Assembly: GCF_003605385.1 (NCBI RefSeq)
Contig: NZ_QYTV02000001.1
Coordinates: forward strand, 859,338 to 923,337
Direction: 5' to 3'
DNA length: 64,000 nt
Source of the DNA: Siminovitchia acidinfaciens
GTDB taxonomy: Bacteria > Bacillota > Bacilli > Bacillales > Bacillaceae_C
Part shown: positions 1 to 8,538 of the stretch, in pieces
Numbering within the stretch: position 1 is the stretch's first letter
Layout: each line of letters opens with the position of its first letter
Notes under the pieces: model-generated
Told to the model about the DNA's origin: nothing
What the model saw: the letters and a program-made list of their open reading frames with translations, nothing else
Databases searched by the model: none
Translations under genes and position numbers: made by a program

Positions 1-1
1 C

Positions 2-811
2 CATGATATTTACCACCAAGGGGTTGCTGTGCGTGATAAATTGAAGGAATATGCGGCCCACTTTCCAACAGTGGAAGTGGATGCGTCTTTTTATGCGGTT
101 CAGCCTGCTCGTAACGTGGAGAAATGGGTGAAGGATACGCCGGCTGATTTTCGCTTTGTCGTCAAGGCTTATCAAGGGATGACTGGTCATCAGCGCGGAG
201 AAATTCCGTTTTCGTCAAAAGAGGAAATGTTTGATGCGTTTAAAGTGTCACTAACGCCATACGTTGAGAGCGGCAAGCTTGCGATGGTTCTGTTTCAATT
301 CCCGCCTTGGTTTGACTGCAAGAAGGAAAACGTTGCATATTTGCGGTATTGCCGTGACAAGATGGATGGATATCCAGTTGCCCTTGAGTTTCGAAACCAG
401 TCTTGGTTTTCGGCTAAGTTTCGTGCGCAAACGCTGAGGTTTATGGAAGCGGAGGGGTGGATTCACAGCATTTGTGATGAACCACAGGTTGGTGAAGGAT
501 CGATCCCGACGGTGCTTAAAGCGACGGATAAGGAAAAAACGCTAGTCCGAATGCACGGAAGGAACACAGCTGCATGGATGAAGCCAAACGGAAAAAATTG
601 GCGGGAGGTCCGCTATTTATATCGTTATAATAAAGAAGAGCTTTTGGAATGGAAAGAAAACATACTGAAGCTTCAAAATGAAACAAAGGATATCTATGTC
701 CTATTTAATAATAATTCAGGCGGAGATGCTGCCGGGAACGCTAAAGAATTTATTCAATTGATGGACATAAGATATGAAGGACTTGCCGCAAAACAATTGG
801 ATTTGTTCTGA
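2..811 (+). CDS. yunF: DUF72 family protein YunF (5' truncated by window edge)
   Basis: DUF72 (YecE-like) protein of TIM-barrel type; biochemical role unknown. The frame is open from base 2 to the TGA at 809-811. The GTG at base 29 is the first possible start inside the window, but the residues before it (HDIYHQGVAV) continue the family's N-terminal region, so the real start lies off the left edge and roughly 20 residues are missing. Family hallmarks are EVDASFYAVQP, the FRFVVKAYQGMTGHQR stretch, LFQFPPWFDCK and ALEFRNQSW. It is followed 98 bp later by yunD in the same direction, the order known from B. subtilis. Confidence 0.9.
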   Translation, partial: HDIYHQGVAVRDKLKEYAAHFPTVEVDASFYAVQPARNVEKWVKDTPADFRFVVKAYQGMTGHQRGEIPFSSKEEMFDAFKVSLTPYVESGKLAMVLFQFPPWFDCKKENVAYLRYCRDKMDGYPVALEFRNQSWFSAKFRAQTLRFMEAEGWIHSICDEPQVGEGSIPTVLKATDKEKTLVRMHGRNTAAWMKPNGKNWREVRYLYRYNKEELLEWKENILKLQNETKDIYVLFNNNSGGDAAGNAKEFIQLMDIRYEGLAAKQLDLF

Positions 812-909
812 TAGTCCACTTAATACGGCTAGGGGGCTTATCCAGGACAAAGCAAGGCCGCTGATAAAAAATGCTGCCACTTTTCCAATGACTGATAGGA
901 AGTGTATTT

Positions 910-2280
910 GTGAGAGAAAAAATTCATATATACCATACGAATGACATTCACAGCCATTTTGAAAAATGGCCGCGGATTAGAAAGTTTCTAAAAGAACGTC
1001 GAGACCTTCATGAGGCCAACGAGGAAGATGTGTTTATTTTTGACTCCGGAGACTTTATTGACAGATGGCATTCGTTTACGGAAGGGACCCTTGGAAAAGG
1101 GAATGTGGCTTTGTTCAATGATGCGGGCTATACGGCTGTCACCATCGGAAATAATGAAGGCCTTACATTGCCCCACGATGTTTTAAATCATGTATATGCT
1201 CAAGCGGAATTTGATGTTATGGCGGCAAATGTATATTTGCCAGGCGGAACAAGGCCTTCATGGGCATTGCCTTATCAAATATATAAGACATCAAGAGGAA
1301 CAAAAATCGGTGTTACGGCAGCAACCGCCTATTACCGTCCACTATATAAGCTATTGGGCTGGGAATTGTCTGAGCCGATAGCAGAGCTAAAAAAGCAAAT
1401 TTCCGATTTGCAAAAGCAGGTTGACATCATTATCGTACTATCCCATTTGGGCATGCATGATGATCAAACCATTGCGGAGCACAATCCGCGTGTTGATCTG
1501 ATTTTGGGAGGCCATACTCACCACGTTTTTATGAACGGGAAAAAAGTGAACCATACGACATTGGGGGCTGCGGGAAGATACGGAGAATATATCGGCTACG
1601 TAGAAGCGGAAATTGATACGGGACCATTTTTGTGGAAAAAGTTCACAGCTTCACTTTTTGAGACGGCAATTTTGGACAATCCTCCGAATGCAGGGGAATA
1701 TATTAAGGAATTGGATGCGATAGGAAAAGAGCTGCTGCAAACTGAAGTAGTCACGCTTCCCCAACCATTGAATTATTCCTGGCAGGAGCATTCCGAACTA
1801 CCGGCTATATTGTGTGAGGCACTGTATAAATGGTGTAAAGGGGATTGTGCTCTGGTCAACTCCGGTCTTATCCTCTCATCGCTTGAGAAAGGAAAAGTGA
1901 CGAAATACGACCTTCATCGTATGCTTCCTCATCCCATCAATCCATGTCTCGTTGAATTAACGGGCGCAGAGCTTGAGGAAGTGATCCGGAAGGCTGAAGA
2001 CAGCGCCTTGTCCGAACTTGAATTCCAGGGGCTTGGCTTCAGGGGCATTATGATGGGCAAATTTGTCTACCATAAAATTGAAATTGAAAACAATAATCAA
2101 TCCATAAAAATTGCCGGAAAACCGCTTATCCCGGAAAAAATCTATCACTTGGCAACTTTAGATATGTTCACATTTGGTGTGTTTTTGCCACCTATAAAAA
2201 ATGCCAGAAGGAAGATATACTATTTACCGGAATTTGTCCGCGATCTTATGGAATGGGAATTGAAAAACCGTTATATCTGA
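910..2280 (+). CDS. yunD: YunD-type metallophosphatase / 5'-nucleotidase family
   Basis: Predicted two-domain metallophosphoesterase of the 5'-nucleotidase/cyclic phosphodiesterase superfamily, 456 aa. The N-terminal calcineurin-like domain shows the metal motifs DIHSHF (about residue 10), DSGDFID, GNNEG (where most relatives have GNHE), LSHLGMH and GGHTHH. The C-terminal half (about 250-456) corresponds to the nucleotide-binding 5'-nucleotidase domain. There is no signal peptide, so unlike exported UshA/YfkN proteins it should act in the cytoplasm. The GTG start is preceded by AGGAAG. Substrate is not established; the B. subtilis orthologue is also uncharacterised in detail. Confidence 0.9.
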   Translation: MREKIHIYHTNDIHSHFEKWPRIRKFLKERRDLHEANEEDVFIFDSGDFIDRWHSFTEGTLGKGNVALFNDAGYTAVTIGNNEGLTLPHDVLNHVYAQAEFDVMAANVYLPGGTRPSWALPYQIYKTSRGTKIGVTAATAYYRPLYKLLGWELSEPIAELKKQISDLQKQVDIIIVLSHLGMHDDQTIAEHNPRVDLILGGHTHHVFMNGKKVNHTTLGAAGRYGEYIGYVEAEIDTGPFLWKKFTASLFETAILDNPPNAGEYIKELDAIGKELLQTEVVTLPQPLNYSWQEHSELPAILCEALYKWCKGDCALVNSGLILSSLEKGKVTKYDLHRMLPHPINPCLVELTGAELEEVIRKAEDSALSELEFQGLGFRGIMMGKFVYHKIEIENNNQSIKIAGKPLIPEKIYHLATLDMFTFGVFLPPIKNARRKIYYLPEFVRDLMEWELKNRYI

Positions 2281-2591
2281 CCTTCCAGTCTAGGAAGGGG
2301 AACTGGGCGGCAATAGCTCCTATTAAAAACCAGTCAGCCTATCTCTGAACTGACTAATTTGCTAAGCTTTTTTAGATGATCCCCTAATATCCCGTTCCTT
2401 GCATCGGCTGAATTCGTGCCCGAGAATCGGGTTTAACCTGTATATCGGTGAGGAAAGCCGCTTATTCGTTCTCGAATTTCAAGTTTAGCCTGTTCTTCGT
2501 AACGAATAACAAGATGGAAAACATATTGTAACACCCTGTGCAACTATTCATTCGCCCCTTCATATAATGGGTACCGGAAGGGGTGGATTCA
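2281..2591. other. yunD-yunC intergenic region with hairpins
   Basis: No gene seen. A short hairpin (CCTTCC/GGAAGG) follows the yunD stop directly. A six-base stem (AGTCAG at 2332, CTGACT at 2350) followed by TTTTTT at 2368-2373 could be a weak terminator. A perfect nine-base inverted repeat (TTATTCGTT at 2462, AACGAATAA at 2501) lies closer to yunC. A TATAAT at 2563-2568 is a possible -10 for yunC but has no good -35 upstream. Confidence 0.4.
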
Positions 2592-2894
2592 ATGGTTAGT
2601 ATTGAGCCCGTGGTGATTGACGGGCATATGTTTGTCGCATCCACTGTTCGTTTGCCGAAAACAACACTTCTTACTGTATCAAATGATAAAGGATACATTA
2701 TGTGCGGTGCCCTTGATGTCGGGTTGTTAAACAGCAAGCTGAAAGACCGCGGTATTATTGCAGGCAGGGCGGTCGGAGTCAGAACGATCGGCCAATTGCT
2801 GGATGCACCGTTGGAATCGGTAACGCTTGCTGCACGAGAGCTTGGCATCACACCCGGAACCACGGGCCGCAACGCATTGTTAAAAATGCTTTGA
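2592..2894 (+). CDS. yunC: YunC, DUF1805 protein
   Basis: Conserved 100-residue protein of the DUF1805/YunC family, single compact alpha/beta domain, function unknown. The run GYIMCGALDVGLLN, then AGRAVGVRTIGQLLDAPL, is diagnostic. I chose the ATG at 2592, eight bases after a GGAAGGGG ribosome site; a GTG nine bases upstream overlaps that site and is unlikely. It lies between yunD and yunB as in B. subtilis. Confidence 0.9.
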   Translation: MVSIEPVVIDGHMFVASTVRLPKTTLLTVSNDKGYIMCGALDVGLLNSKLKDRGIIAGRAVGVRTIGQLLDAPLESVTLAARELGITPGTTGRNALLKML

Positions 2895-2973
2895 TGGACG
2901 GCAGCGGGCAATTTTATAAACGTGCGCTATATCCCTCCTTGTACGCATATATTTGTATAAGGGGGGATTAGTG

Positions 2974-3741
2974 TTGGCTCGATTTCATGCTCGTAAGTAC
3001 CGGCGGGGACCACTACCTTTCCGCTATGTCATGTTAATATCATTCGTTTTTTTTATTTTTTCCACAGCTGCTGGACTGTGGATTGTGAATAAAGGGATCA
3101 AGCCCGTATTAATAAGTTATGCAGAATCCCAAACAAAGAAAATTGCGCCGATGGTGGTCAGCAAAGCCGTCAAGGATGTGATTCCGGAAGTAAAAGACTT
3201 AAGGGAAATAACGGAGATTGTCCCGGATGGAGTCGGTGGAAAGACAGTCCAGTTCAAGACCGATATTATCAATGAGACTCAGGCGGACATATCCAGAGCA
3301 ATTCAATTGAATCTCAGACAAGCAGAAGCAGGAAATCTGGCCTCATTTCATCAGGAGACAGGTGTGCAATTTTCCTACGATCAATCTGCAAAAGGCGAAG
3401 GAATCGTATATTCATTTCCTCTTGGCCAGGCAACGAATAATGCCTTGTTGGCCAACCTAGGCCCGCGGATACCGATTCGGTTCACTCCTGTCGGCAGTGT
3501 AAATACGAATGTTGAAACAAAGGTTGAACAATATCCTATTAACAACATGTTCGTAACAGTGTCAGTCCAGGTCAGTGTCAACGTCCAGATTATTATCCCT
3601 TTTGGTAGCGGACAGGCGAAAGTCGATCAGGAAGTGCCGATTGCCATTGGACTCTATCCATTGGACGTTCCGCAATTTTATAACAACAGTGGGACAATGA
3701 ACCCGTCCATTCAGTATCCTGGTTCTCAAAATTCACCTTAG
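2974..3741 (+). CDS. yunB: Sporulation protein YunB
   Basis: YunB-family sporulation protein, 255 aa; in B. subtilis its loss impairs sporulation and it is made in the mother cell. After a basic N-terminus (RKYRRGPLPFRY) there is one membrane helix (about residues 17-38, VMLISFVFFIFSTAAGLWIV), then a large extracytoplasmic domain. The TTG at 2974 is chosen because it lies seven bases after GGGGGG and gives the family start MARFHARKY; a GTG at 2971 is the alternative. The longer frame from 2953 would place the ribosome site inside the gene. Confidence 0.88.
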   Translation: MARFHARKYRRGPLPFRYVMLISFVFFIFSTAAGLWIVNKGIKPVLISYAESQTKKIAPMVVSKAVKDVIPEVKDLREITEIVPDGVGGKTVQFKTDIINETQADISRAIQLNLRQAEAGNLASFHQETGVQFSYDQSAKGEGIVYSFPLGQATNNALLANLGPRIPIRFTPVGSVNTNVETKVEQYPINNMFVTVSVQVSVNVQIIIPFGSGQAKVDQEVPIAIGLYPLDVPQFYNNSGTMNPSIQYPGSQNSP

Positions 3742-3743
3742 GA

Positions 3744-3772
3744 TTGTCAACAATTACGTTTAATGATATTAT
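3744..3772 (+). promoter_or_regulatory. sigma-A type promoter for the nhaC-family gene
   Basis: TTGTCA (3744-3749), a 17-base spacer, then TATTAT (3767-3772). It starts two bases after the yunB stop and would give a leader of about 270 bases before the antiporter gene. Confidence 0.55.
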
Positions 3773-3882
3773 ACTTGTATAACAGTATGAAAACCTTTTC
3801 AAGTGATTGAGGGGTGGAAAACAGAGGAAGTTACAATAAAAAATATTAACAAAAAGCTTCGCTGGTGTTATATTGTAAGAGG

Positions 3883-3912
3883 CCACGCATGATGTGGTTT
3901 TTTTCTTTTTTT
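3883..3912 (+). terminator. Hairpin with T-run in the nhaC leader
   Basis: CCAC/GTGG stem (3883-3886, 3894-3897; the next pair would be G-T), a 7-base loop, then a long run of T broken by one C. It may terminate yunB read-through, or act as an attenuator, since it lies between the promoter at 3744 and the start at 4051. Confidence 0.45.
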
Positions 3913-4050
3913 AACAATGGTTCTGCAAGAAAGTGAAGCTTATGAAAAATGCAATTTCTATATTTCTATAAAATTATTCCGGTTCATATCATTTGCAGAA
4001 ACCGATGCAGCAGTGCACAGCAATTGTCTGTGTGAGAAATGGAGGAAAAT

Positions 4051-5646
4051 ATGGAGCAGTCGATTTTTTCACTATTGCCGCCATTATTGGCTATCTTGAT
4101 GGTTATCCTGACCCGGAGGGTGTTGCTTTCTTTAGGAACCGGCATTATTGTTTCAGCCTTTTTATTGGGAAAAGGAAATATCGTACAATCTTTTTCAATT
4201 TTATGGGATGCCGTTAAAGGGATTTTTGTTGAAGATGGTGGATTAAACACTTGGAACTTATATATATTGGTATTCCTGTTTTTACTGGGTGCAATCACCG
4301 CTCTTGTTAATATTGCTGGGGGAAGCAGGGCTTTCGGCGAATGGGCCATGACAAAAGTGAAAACCCGTGCAGGCGCACAAATTTTAACTGCGATATTTGG
4401 AATTATTATCTTTATCGATGACTACTTTAACGCGCTTGCGGTTGGCCAGGTGGCACGTCCAATCACGGACCGCCATCGAGTGTCCAGGGCGAAGCTTGCA
4501 TATTTGATTGATTCAACATCGGCACCGATTTGTGTGATTTCACCGATTTCCAGCTGGGGGGCTTTCATCATTGGAATTATCGGTACAGTGCTTGCGACGC
4601 ATAATATTACAGATATATCCGCGTTTACAGCTTTCCTGAAGATTATTCCAATGAACCTGTATGTATGGGCAACGCTCGGAGTTGTTTTTATTATTGCGAT
4701 TCGCAATGTTGACTTTGGGACAATGAGAGCGCATGAAGAAAGAACGATGGAAACAGGTATTCCTTATGATCCGGATAAGGAAATTCCTGGTGAGATAAAA
4801 GAAGAGTTGCCGTCTAGTGAAAAAGGAACGGTAGGAGATTTGCTCTGGCCGATCGTTGCACTTTTTGTTGGAACAATTGCAGCTATTGTTTGGAGCGGTT
4901 TGAAAGGAAGCGAAGGCGGAGCCACGATTATGGACATCTTCGGAAATGCAGATGTCTCATTGGCGCTTGTATATGGAGGACTGTTAGGCCTCGTTGTTTC
5001 TGCTATCTCATTTTTCCGCCAAAAGGCTATAAACAGTTCGATGGACTCCTCGCTCCTTTTGAAAGGAATCGGCGTTGGCATGAAATCCATGCTCCCGGCG
5101 GTGTTGATTTTAGTATTTGCGTGGGCAATCATTACCCTGATTGATGAATTAGGTACTGGGGTGTACCTGGGGAACGTCGTTGCAAACTCTCAAATGAATA
5201 TTGCATTTTTGCCGTTGGTCATGTTTGTCGTTGCAGGCTTAATGGCTTTTGCAACAGGTACATCTTGGGGATCATTTGGAATCTTATTGCCGATTGCGGG
5301 ACAAGTAGTGGCTGCAACAGATATGTCAATGATGCTGCCGGCGCTAGCCGCTGTCCTTGCTGGATCCGTCTTTGGAGATCATTGCTCTCCAATTTCAGAC
5401 ACAACAATCCTGTCCTCTACTGGGGCCGGATGCAATCATATGGACCATGTCATCACTCAGCTTCCATATGCCTTATTGTCAGCATTGATAGCTGCTATCG
5501 GATTCGTTGTCATGGGCTTGACTGATAATGGGATGATGGGACTTGCAGCGGTTATTGTCCTGTTGATTATCTTCGCGTTGACTACAAAAAAGAATAAAGT
5601 GCCTCAGGGTAATATGGTTACGGAAAAACCGAATCCTGGAAGATAA
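4051..5646 (+). CDS. NhaC family Na+/H+ antiporter
   Basis: Integral membrane cation/proton antiporter of the NhaC family (Na_H_antiporter domain), 531 aa, about 12 membrane helices. Typical conserved segments are the FIDDYFNAL stretch followed by VGQVARPITDRHRVSRAKLAY, SPISSWGAF, ATGTSWGSF and FGDHCSPISDTT. Start: the ATG at 4051 lies five bases after GGAGG; the ATG at 4039 precedes that site. A hydrophilic loop rich in Glu/Lys falls near residues 230-265. The exact ion is not shown by the sequence; some relatives carry malate/lactate with Na+. It stands alone between yunB and the NSS transporter with its own terminator. Confidence 0.85.
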   Translation: MEQSIFSLLPPLLAILMVILTRRVLLSLGTGIIVSAFLLGKGNIVQSFSILWDAVKGIFVEDGGLNTWNLYILVFLFLLGAITALVNIAGGSRAFGEWAMTKVKTRAGAQILTAIFGIIIFIDDYFNALAVGQVARPITDRHRVSRAKLAYLIDSTSAPICVISPISSWGAFIIGIIGTVLATHNITDISAFTAFLKIIPMNLYVWATLGVVFIIAIRNVDFGTMRAHEERTMETGIPYDPDKEIPGEIKEELPSSEKGTVGDLLWPIVALFVGTIAAIVWSGLKGSEGGATIMDIFGNADVSLALVYGGLLGLVVSAISFFRQKAINSSMDSSLLLKGIGVGMKSMLPAVLILVFAWAIITLIDELGTGVYLGNVVANSQMNIAFLPLVMFVVAGLMAFATGTSWGSFGILLPIAGQVVAATDMSMMLPALAAVLAGSVFGDHCSPISDTTILSSTGAGCNHMDHVITQLPYALLSALIAAIGFVVMGLTDNGMMGLAAVIVLLIIFALTTKKNKVPQGNMVTEKPNPGR

Positions 5647-5648
5647 AA

Positions 5649-5675
5649 AGACAGCTTTTTGGCTGTCTTTTTTTT
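5649..5675 (+). terminator. Terminator after nhaC-family gene
   Basis: AGACAGC / GCTGTCT stem with a six-base loop, then eight T. Confidence 0.85.
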
Positions 5676-5729
5676 ATGCTAGAATAGTTTTATTATAAAA
5701 TTTATATAGATTTATTGCATAATTTCATT

Positions 5730-5758
5730 TTGACAAAATAAGAATGAATAGATATACT
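5730..5758 (+). promoter_or_regulatory. sigma-A promoter of the NSS transporter
   Basis: Perfect TTGACA (5730-5735), 17-base spacer, TATACT (5753-5758). Confidence 0.75.
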
Positions 5759-5783
5759 AACTTTAAAGTTTGAATAATATTCA
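5759..5783. promoter_or_regulatory. Two adjacent palindromes at the transcription start
   Basis: AACTTTAAAGTT (5759-5770) and TGAATAATATTCA (5771-5783) are both perfect palindromes lying directly after the -10 box, where a repressor would block the promoter. The second resembles an ArgR/AhrC half-site pair but is one base short of that consensus. Assignment to a regulator is inference. Confidence 0.4.
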
Positions 5784-5824
5784 GACTCTTCGCAAGAAAA
5801 AATTTATTATGAGGGGGTATTTTA

Positions 5825-7345
5825 ATGGAAAATCGTGCGCAATTTGGTTCGAGAGCCGGATTTATTTTTGCCGCTGTCGGTTCGGCGATTGGACTAGGAA
5901 ACATTTGGCGTTTCCCGGCTGTTGCGTATGATAACGGGGGAGGGGCGTTCTTTCTTCCGTACTTGTTCGCACTGCTTACTGCAGGAATTCCATTGCTGAT
6001 CTTGGAATTTGCCATCGGCCACAAATACAGAGGGTCGGCACCGCTATCTCTGGCAAGAGTCCGAAGAGGCGGCGAATGGATCGGATGGTGGCAAATCGGC
6101 ATCTCGTTTGTTATTGCCACATATTATTCGGTCATCATTGCATGGGCATTGGCCTATACCTATTTTTCCTTTAAATTGGACTGGGGAACTGATACGACTA
6201 ATTTCTTGATTGCAGACTACTTAAAAGTGGGAGACACAGCTTCCATGGGGAGCTTTGTACCCGGGGTTCTCATCCCATTAATCCTTGTGTGGGTAATCGT
6301 TTTGGCTATCATGTATGCCGGGGTTAAAAGGGGCATTGAAGCAGCTACAAAGATCATGATTCCGCTTTTGGTTGTTTTATTCACAGTTATTGTAATCCGG
6401 GCACTTACGCTGGATGGAGCCGTTGAGGGATTGAATACTTTCTTCAAACCGGACTGGAGTACGATCACCAACGGTAAGGTTTGGGTTGCAGCGTATGGAC
6501 AAATATTCTTCAGTTTATCAATCGGATTTGCCATTATGATTACTTATTCAAGTTATTTACCAAAAAAATCCGATATTACGAACAGTGCTTTTATTACAGG
6601 TTTTGCGAACTCAGGATTTGAATTACTTGCCGGATTTGGTGTTTTTGCTGCTTTAGGATTTATGGCTGCCCAGCAGGGTGTAGGAGTAAATGAAGTTGTT
6701 CAAGGCGGAGTATTACTGGCGTTTTCAGTCTTTCCTACTATAATCAATGAGTTGCCAGGATTCCAACAAGCCTTTGGTATCCTATTCTTCGTCTCCTTAA
6801 CGCTGGCTGGCTTGACATCGCTCATTTCTATCGTTGAGACATACATTGCAGGTATACAGGAAAAGTTCAATGTTTCCAGGGCATCAGCGGTTACATTTGG
6901 AGCAGGGTTGACAGCCATCATTTCCCTTGCTTTCGCAACACAGAACGGTTTGAACCTGCTTGACGTTGCAGACTATTTCATAAACCAATTTGGAGTTGCC
7001 ATGGCTGGCCTGTTTGAAGTTATCTTTATTGCATGGTTTGCGAAACAATTGAAACCGCTTCAATCTTATGCGGACTCTGTGTCGGATATCAGATTAGGTG
7101 CATGGTGGAGGATTTCATTATCGATCATTACCCCTGTTGTTCTCGGTTACATGATGTTCGACAACTTGCGCCAAAACCTAGTTGGAGATTACGGCGGCGG
7201 TGATTACCCTCGTGAGTTCCTGTTCAAGTACGGATGGACTGTTGCTCTTGGCGCCATGTTTTTTGGCATCTTGATGTCCTTGAAACCATGGAAAGGCCAC
7301 GATCTCAATTATGAAACTAAAGTGGACGAAAGGGAGGCGGGATAA
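5825..7345 (+). CDS. Sodium:neurotransmitter symporter family (MetP-like) amino acid importer
   Basis: LeuT-fold Na+-coupled amino acid importer, 506 aa, 11-12 membrane helices. Helix 1 carries the family signature GSAIGLGNIWRFP, followed by YDNGGGAFFLPY. ATG 5825 follows GAGGGGG. It ends one base before a 38-residue MetS-like gene; in Corynebacterium such NSS proteins (MetP) need the small MetS subunit to import methionine or alanine, so that pairing suggests the same substrates here. This is inference from context. The short leader (about 60 bases) has no S-box riboswitch, so control is more likely by a DNA-binding regulator at the palindromes near the start site. Confidence 0.88.
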   Translation: MENRAQFGSRAGFIFAAVGSAIGLGNIWRFPAVAYDNGGGAFFLPYLFALLTAGIPLLILEFAIGHKYRGSAPLSLARVRRGGEWIGWWQIGISFVIATYYSVIIAWALAYTYFSFKLDWGTDTTNFLIADYLKVGDTASMGSFVPGVLIPLILVWVIVLAIMYAGVKRGIEAATKIMIPLLVVLFTVIVIRALTLDGAVEGLNTFFKPDWSTITNGKVWVAAYGQIFFSLSIGFAIMITYSSYLPKKSDITNSAFITGFANSGFELLAGFGVFAALGFMAAQQGVGVNEVVQGGVLLAFSVFPTIINELPGFQQAFGILFFVSLTLAGLTSLISIVETYIAGIQEKFNVSRASAVTFGAGLTAIISLAFATQNGLNLLDVADYFINQFGVAMAGLFEVIFIAWFAKQLKPLQSYADSVSDIRLGAWWRISLSIITPVVLGYMMFDNLRQNLVGDYGGGDYPREFLFKYGWTVALGAMFFGILMSLKPWKGHDLNYETKVDEREAG

Positions 7346-7346
7346 A

Positions 7347-7463
7347 ATGAGCGGCAGCGCAATAGCAATGATGATTATCGGTGTTGTCATTATTTGGGGT
7401 GGTTTTGGAGCGAGTGTCGCTTTGGCAATCTCCAAATCCAAGGAAGCAAAAAGAAAAGCATGA
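7347..7463 (+). CDS. MetS-like small subunit of the NSS transporter
   Basis: A 38-codon gene: short polar start MSGS, one membrane helix (AIAMMIIGVVIIWGGFGASVA), then a basic tail (SKSKEAKRKA). It fits the methionine/alanine importer small subunit family, whose members are single-span partners of NSS transporters. GGGAGG lies nine bases before the ATG, and the gene starts one base after the transporter's stop, so the two are co-transcribed and end at the same terminator. Confidence 0.82.
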   Translation: MSGSAIAMMIIGVVIIWGGFGASVALAISKSKEAKRKA

Positions 7464-7470
7464 AATACCA

Positions 7471-7508
7471 GAAGCTTTGGGGCGTGACTCCCAAAGCTTC
7501 ATTTTTTT
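7471..7508 (+). terminator. Terminator after the NSS-MetS operon
   Basis: GAAGCTTTGGG / CCCAAAGCTTC stem followed by A and seven T. The reverse-strand lytH stop codon (7499-7501) lies inside the right arm, so the hairpin also caps the lytH message, though without a T-run in that direction. Confidence 0.85.
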
Positions 7509-8473
7509 GACTGTGACCGTTCCCAGGCTTTTAAATGCGGGTACGGGTCAAATGACCATTCGTTGATGCCATTGTCCTTATACATTCCAAAATGAAGATG
7601 TGGGGGGAACTTTCCGGCAGTCCCCGGAGGGCCGTATCCTGAACTGCCCACGCTGCCAATAATATCGCCAGGCTTTACAACATCTCCAATTTTTAAATCT
7701 TTGGCAAAGCCGTTTAAGTGTGCATAATAATGATAGGTATTGTTTAAGTCCCTAACACCTATCCGCCAGCCGCCGAACTTGTTCCATCCTTTTAATTCTA
7801 CAACTCCATAAGCAACGGATCTCACGGGAACGCCATATCCGGCAAAAATATCAGTTCCTTCATGAATTCTCCGCCCACCCCAGCCACGGCGGTCACCCCA
7901 AGTATTGTTGTATGAATAATTGTAGCCTTTGGGGAGGGGGAAGACTTTTTCTTGTAAGTCTATCCGATTCATTTTTCTATAAACTTTTGCATTGGTCATT
8001 ATCGCGATGACGGCTTGATCTCTTTTGTAATAATTCCATAAAGCAATCCGAATTCTTGTGTCATCTGTACCATATTTGGCAAGGTATTTTCCCGCTGTAT
8101 ACAAAAGGTCTTCTTCGTTTTTTCTCTCCGCCTTACCGTCACCATTTCCATCTAACCCCTTACCGTTAAAAAAGCTGATGGACAATGGATTGCTATCTTC
8201 TATATATGGATTGGCAATTCCTGCCCAGTATTCGGGTTTAATGTATATTCCCACCAAGCCGTCCGGTTTGGGCAAGTCTTTTCTTACATGACGGATGCTC
8301 TGTTCGTATTGATCGACAGCGGCAATATAAAACCATGGAACGCCTGTAGACATTTCGGTTTTTTTATACAGTTCCATTCTTTTTTGGTACAACTCTGCTT
8401 GCGGGAGCTCTGCGGCTTCAATAAGAATTCCTGAAGAAAACATAAGTATGATAAAGAGTAATATTGTTCTCAA
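7499..8473 (-). CDS. lytH: LytH (YunA) L-Ala-D-Glu endopeptidase, spore cortex
   Basis: Peptidase M23 family protein, 324 aa. LytH in B. subtilis trims peptide side chains to single L-Ala in the spore cortex under mother-cell control. An N-terminal signal/anchor (LLFIILMFSSGILIEA) precedes a middle region, and the LytM domain occupies about 190-310 with zinc motifs HEGTDIFAG (HxxxD), HYYAHL and HLHFG (HxH). The TTG at 8473 is chosen: AAGGAGGTGG lies six bases upstream. It follows yutC by 65 bp on the same strand; a terminator-like hairpin lies in the gap. Confidence 0.9.
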   Translation of the reverse strand: MRTILLFIILMFSSGILIEAAELPQAELYQKRMELYKKTEMSTGVPWFYIAAVDQYEQSIRHVRKDLPKPDGLVGIYIKPEYWAGIANPYIEDSNPLSISFFNGKGLDGNGDGKAERKNEEDLLYTAGKYLAKYGTDDTRIRIALWNYYKRDQAVIAIMTNAKVYRKMNRIDLQEKVFPLPKGYNYSYNNTWGDRRGWGGRRIHEGTDIFAGYGVPVRSVAYGVVELKGWNKFGGWRIGVRDLNNTYHYYAHLNGFAKDLKIGDVVKPGDIIGSVGSSGYGPPGTAGKFPPHLHFGMYKDNGINEWSFDPYPHLKAWERSQSKK

Positions 8474-8493
8474 ATGGATTCCACCTCCTTGGT

Positions 8494-8526
8494 GAAAAAT
8501 AAGCAGGCCCATGATGAACACGGGCC
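8494..8526 (-). terminator. Hairpin between yutC and lytH
   Basis: On the minus strand GGCCC (8526-8522) pairs with GGGCC (8510-8506) and is followed by a T-rich stretch ending TTTTT, directly before the lytH ribosome site. It would end the yutC message or attenuate lytH. Confidence 0.5.
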
Positions 8527-8538
8527 GATATTTCGAAT

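Noticed and set aside
2462-2911. 149-codon reverse open frame over yunC
   Set aside because: Exact antisense of yunC, which has clear family identity and a good ribosome site.
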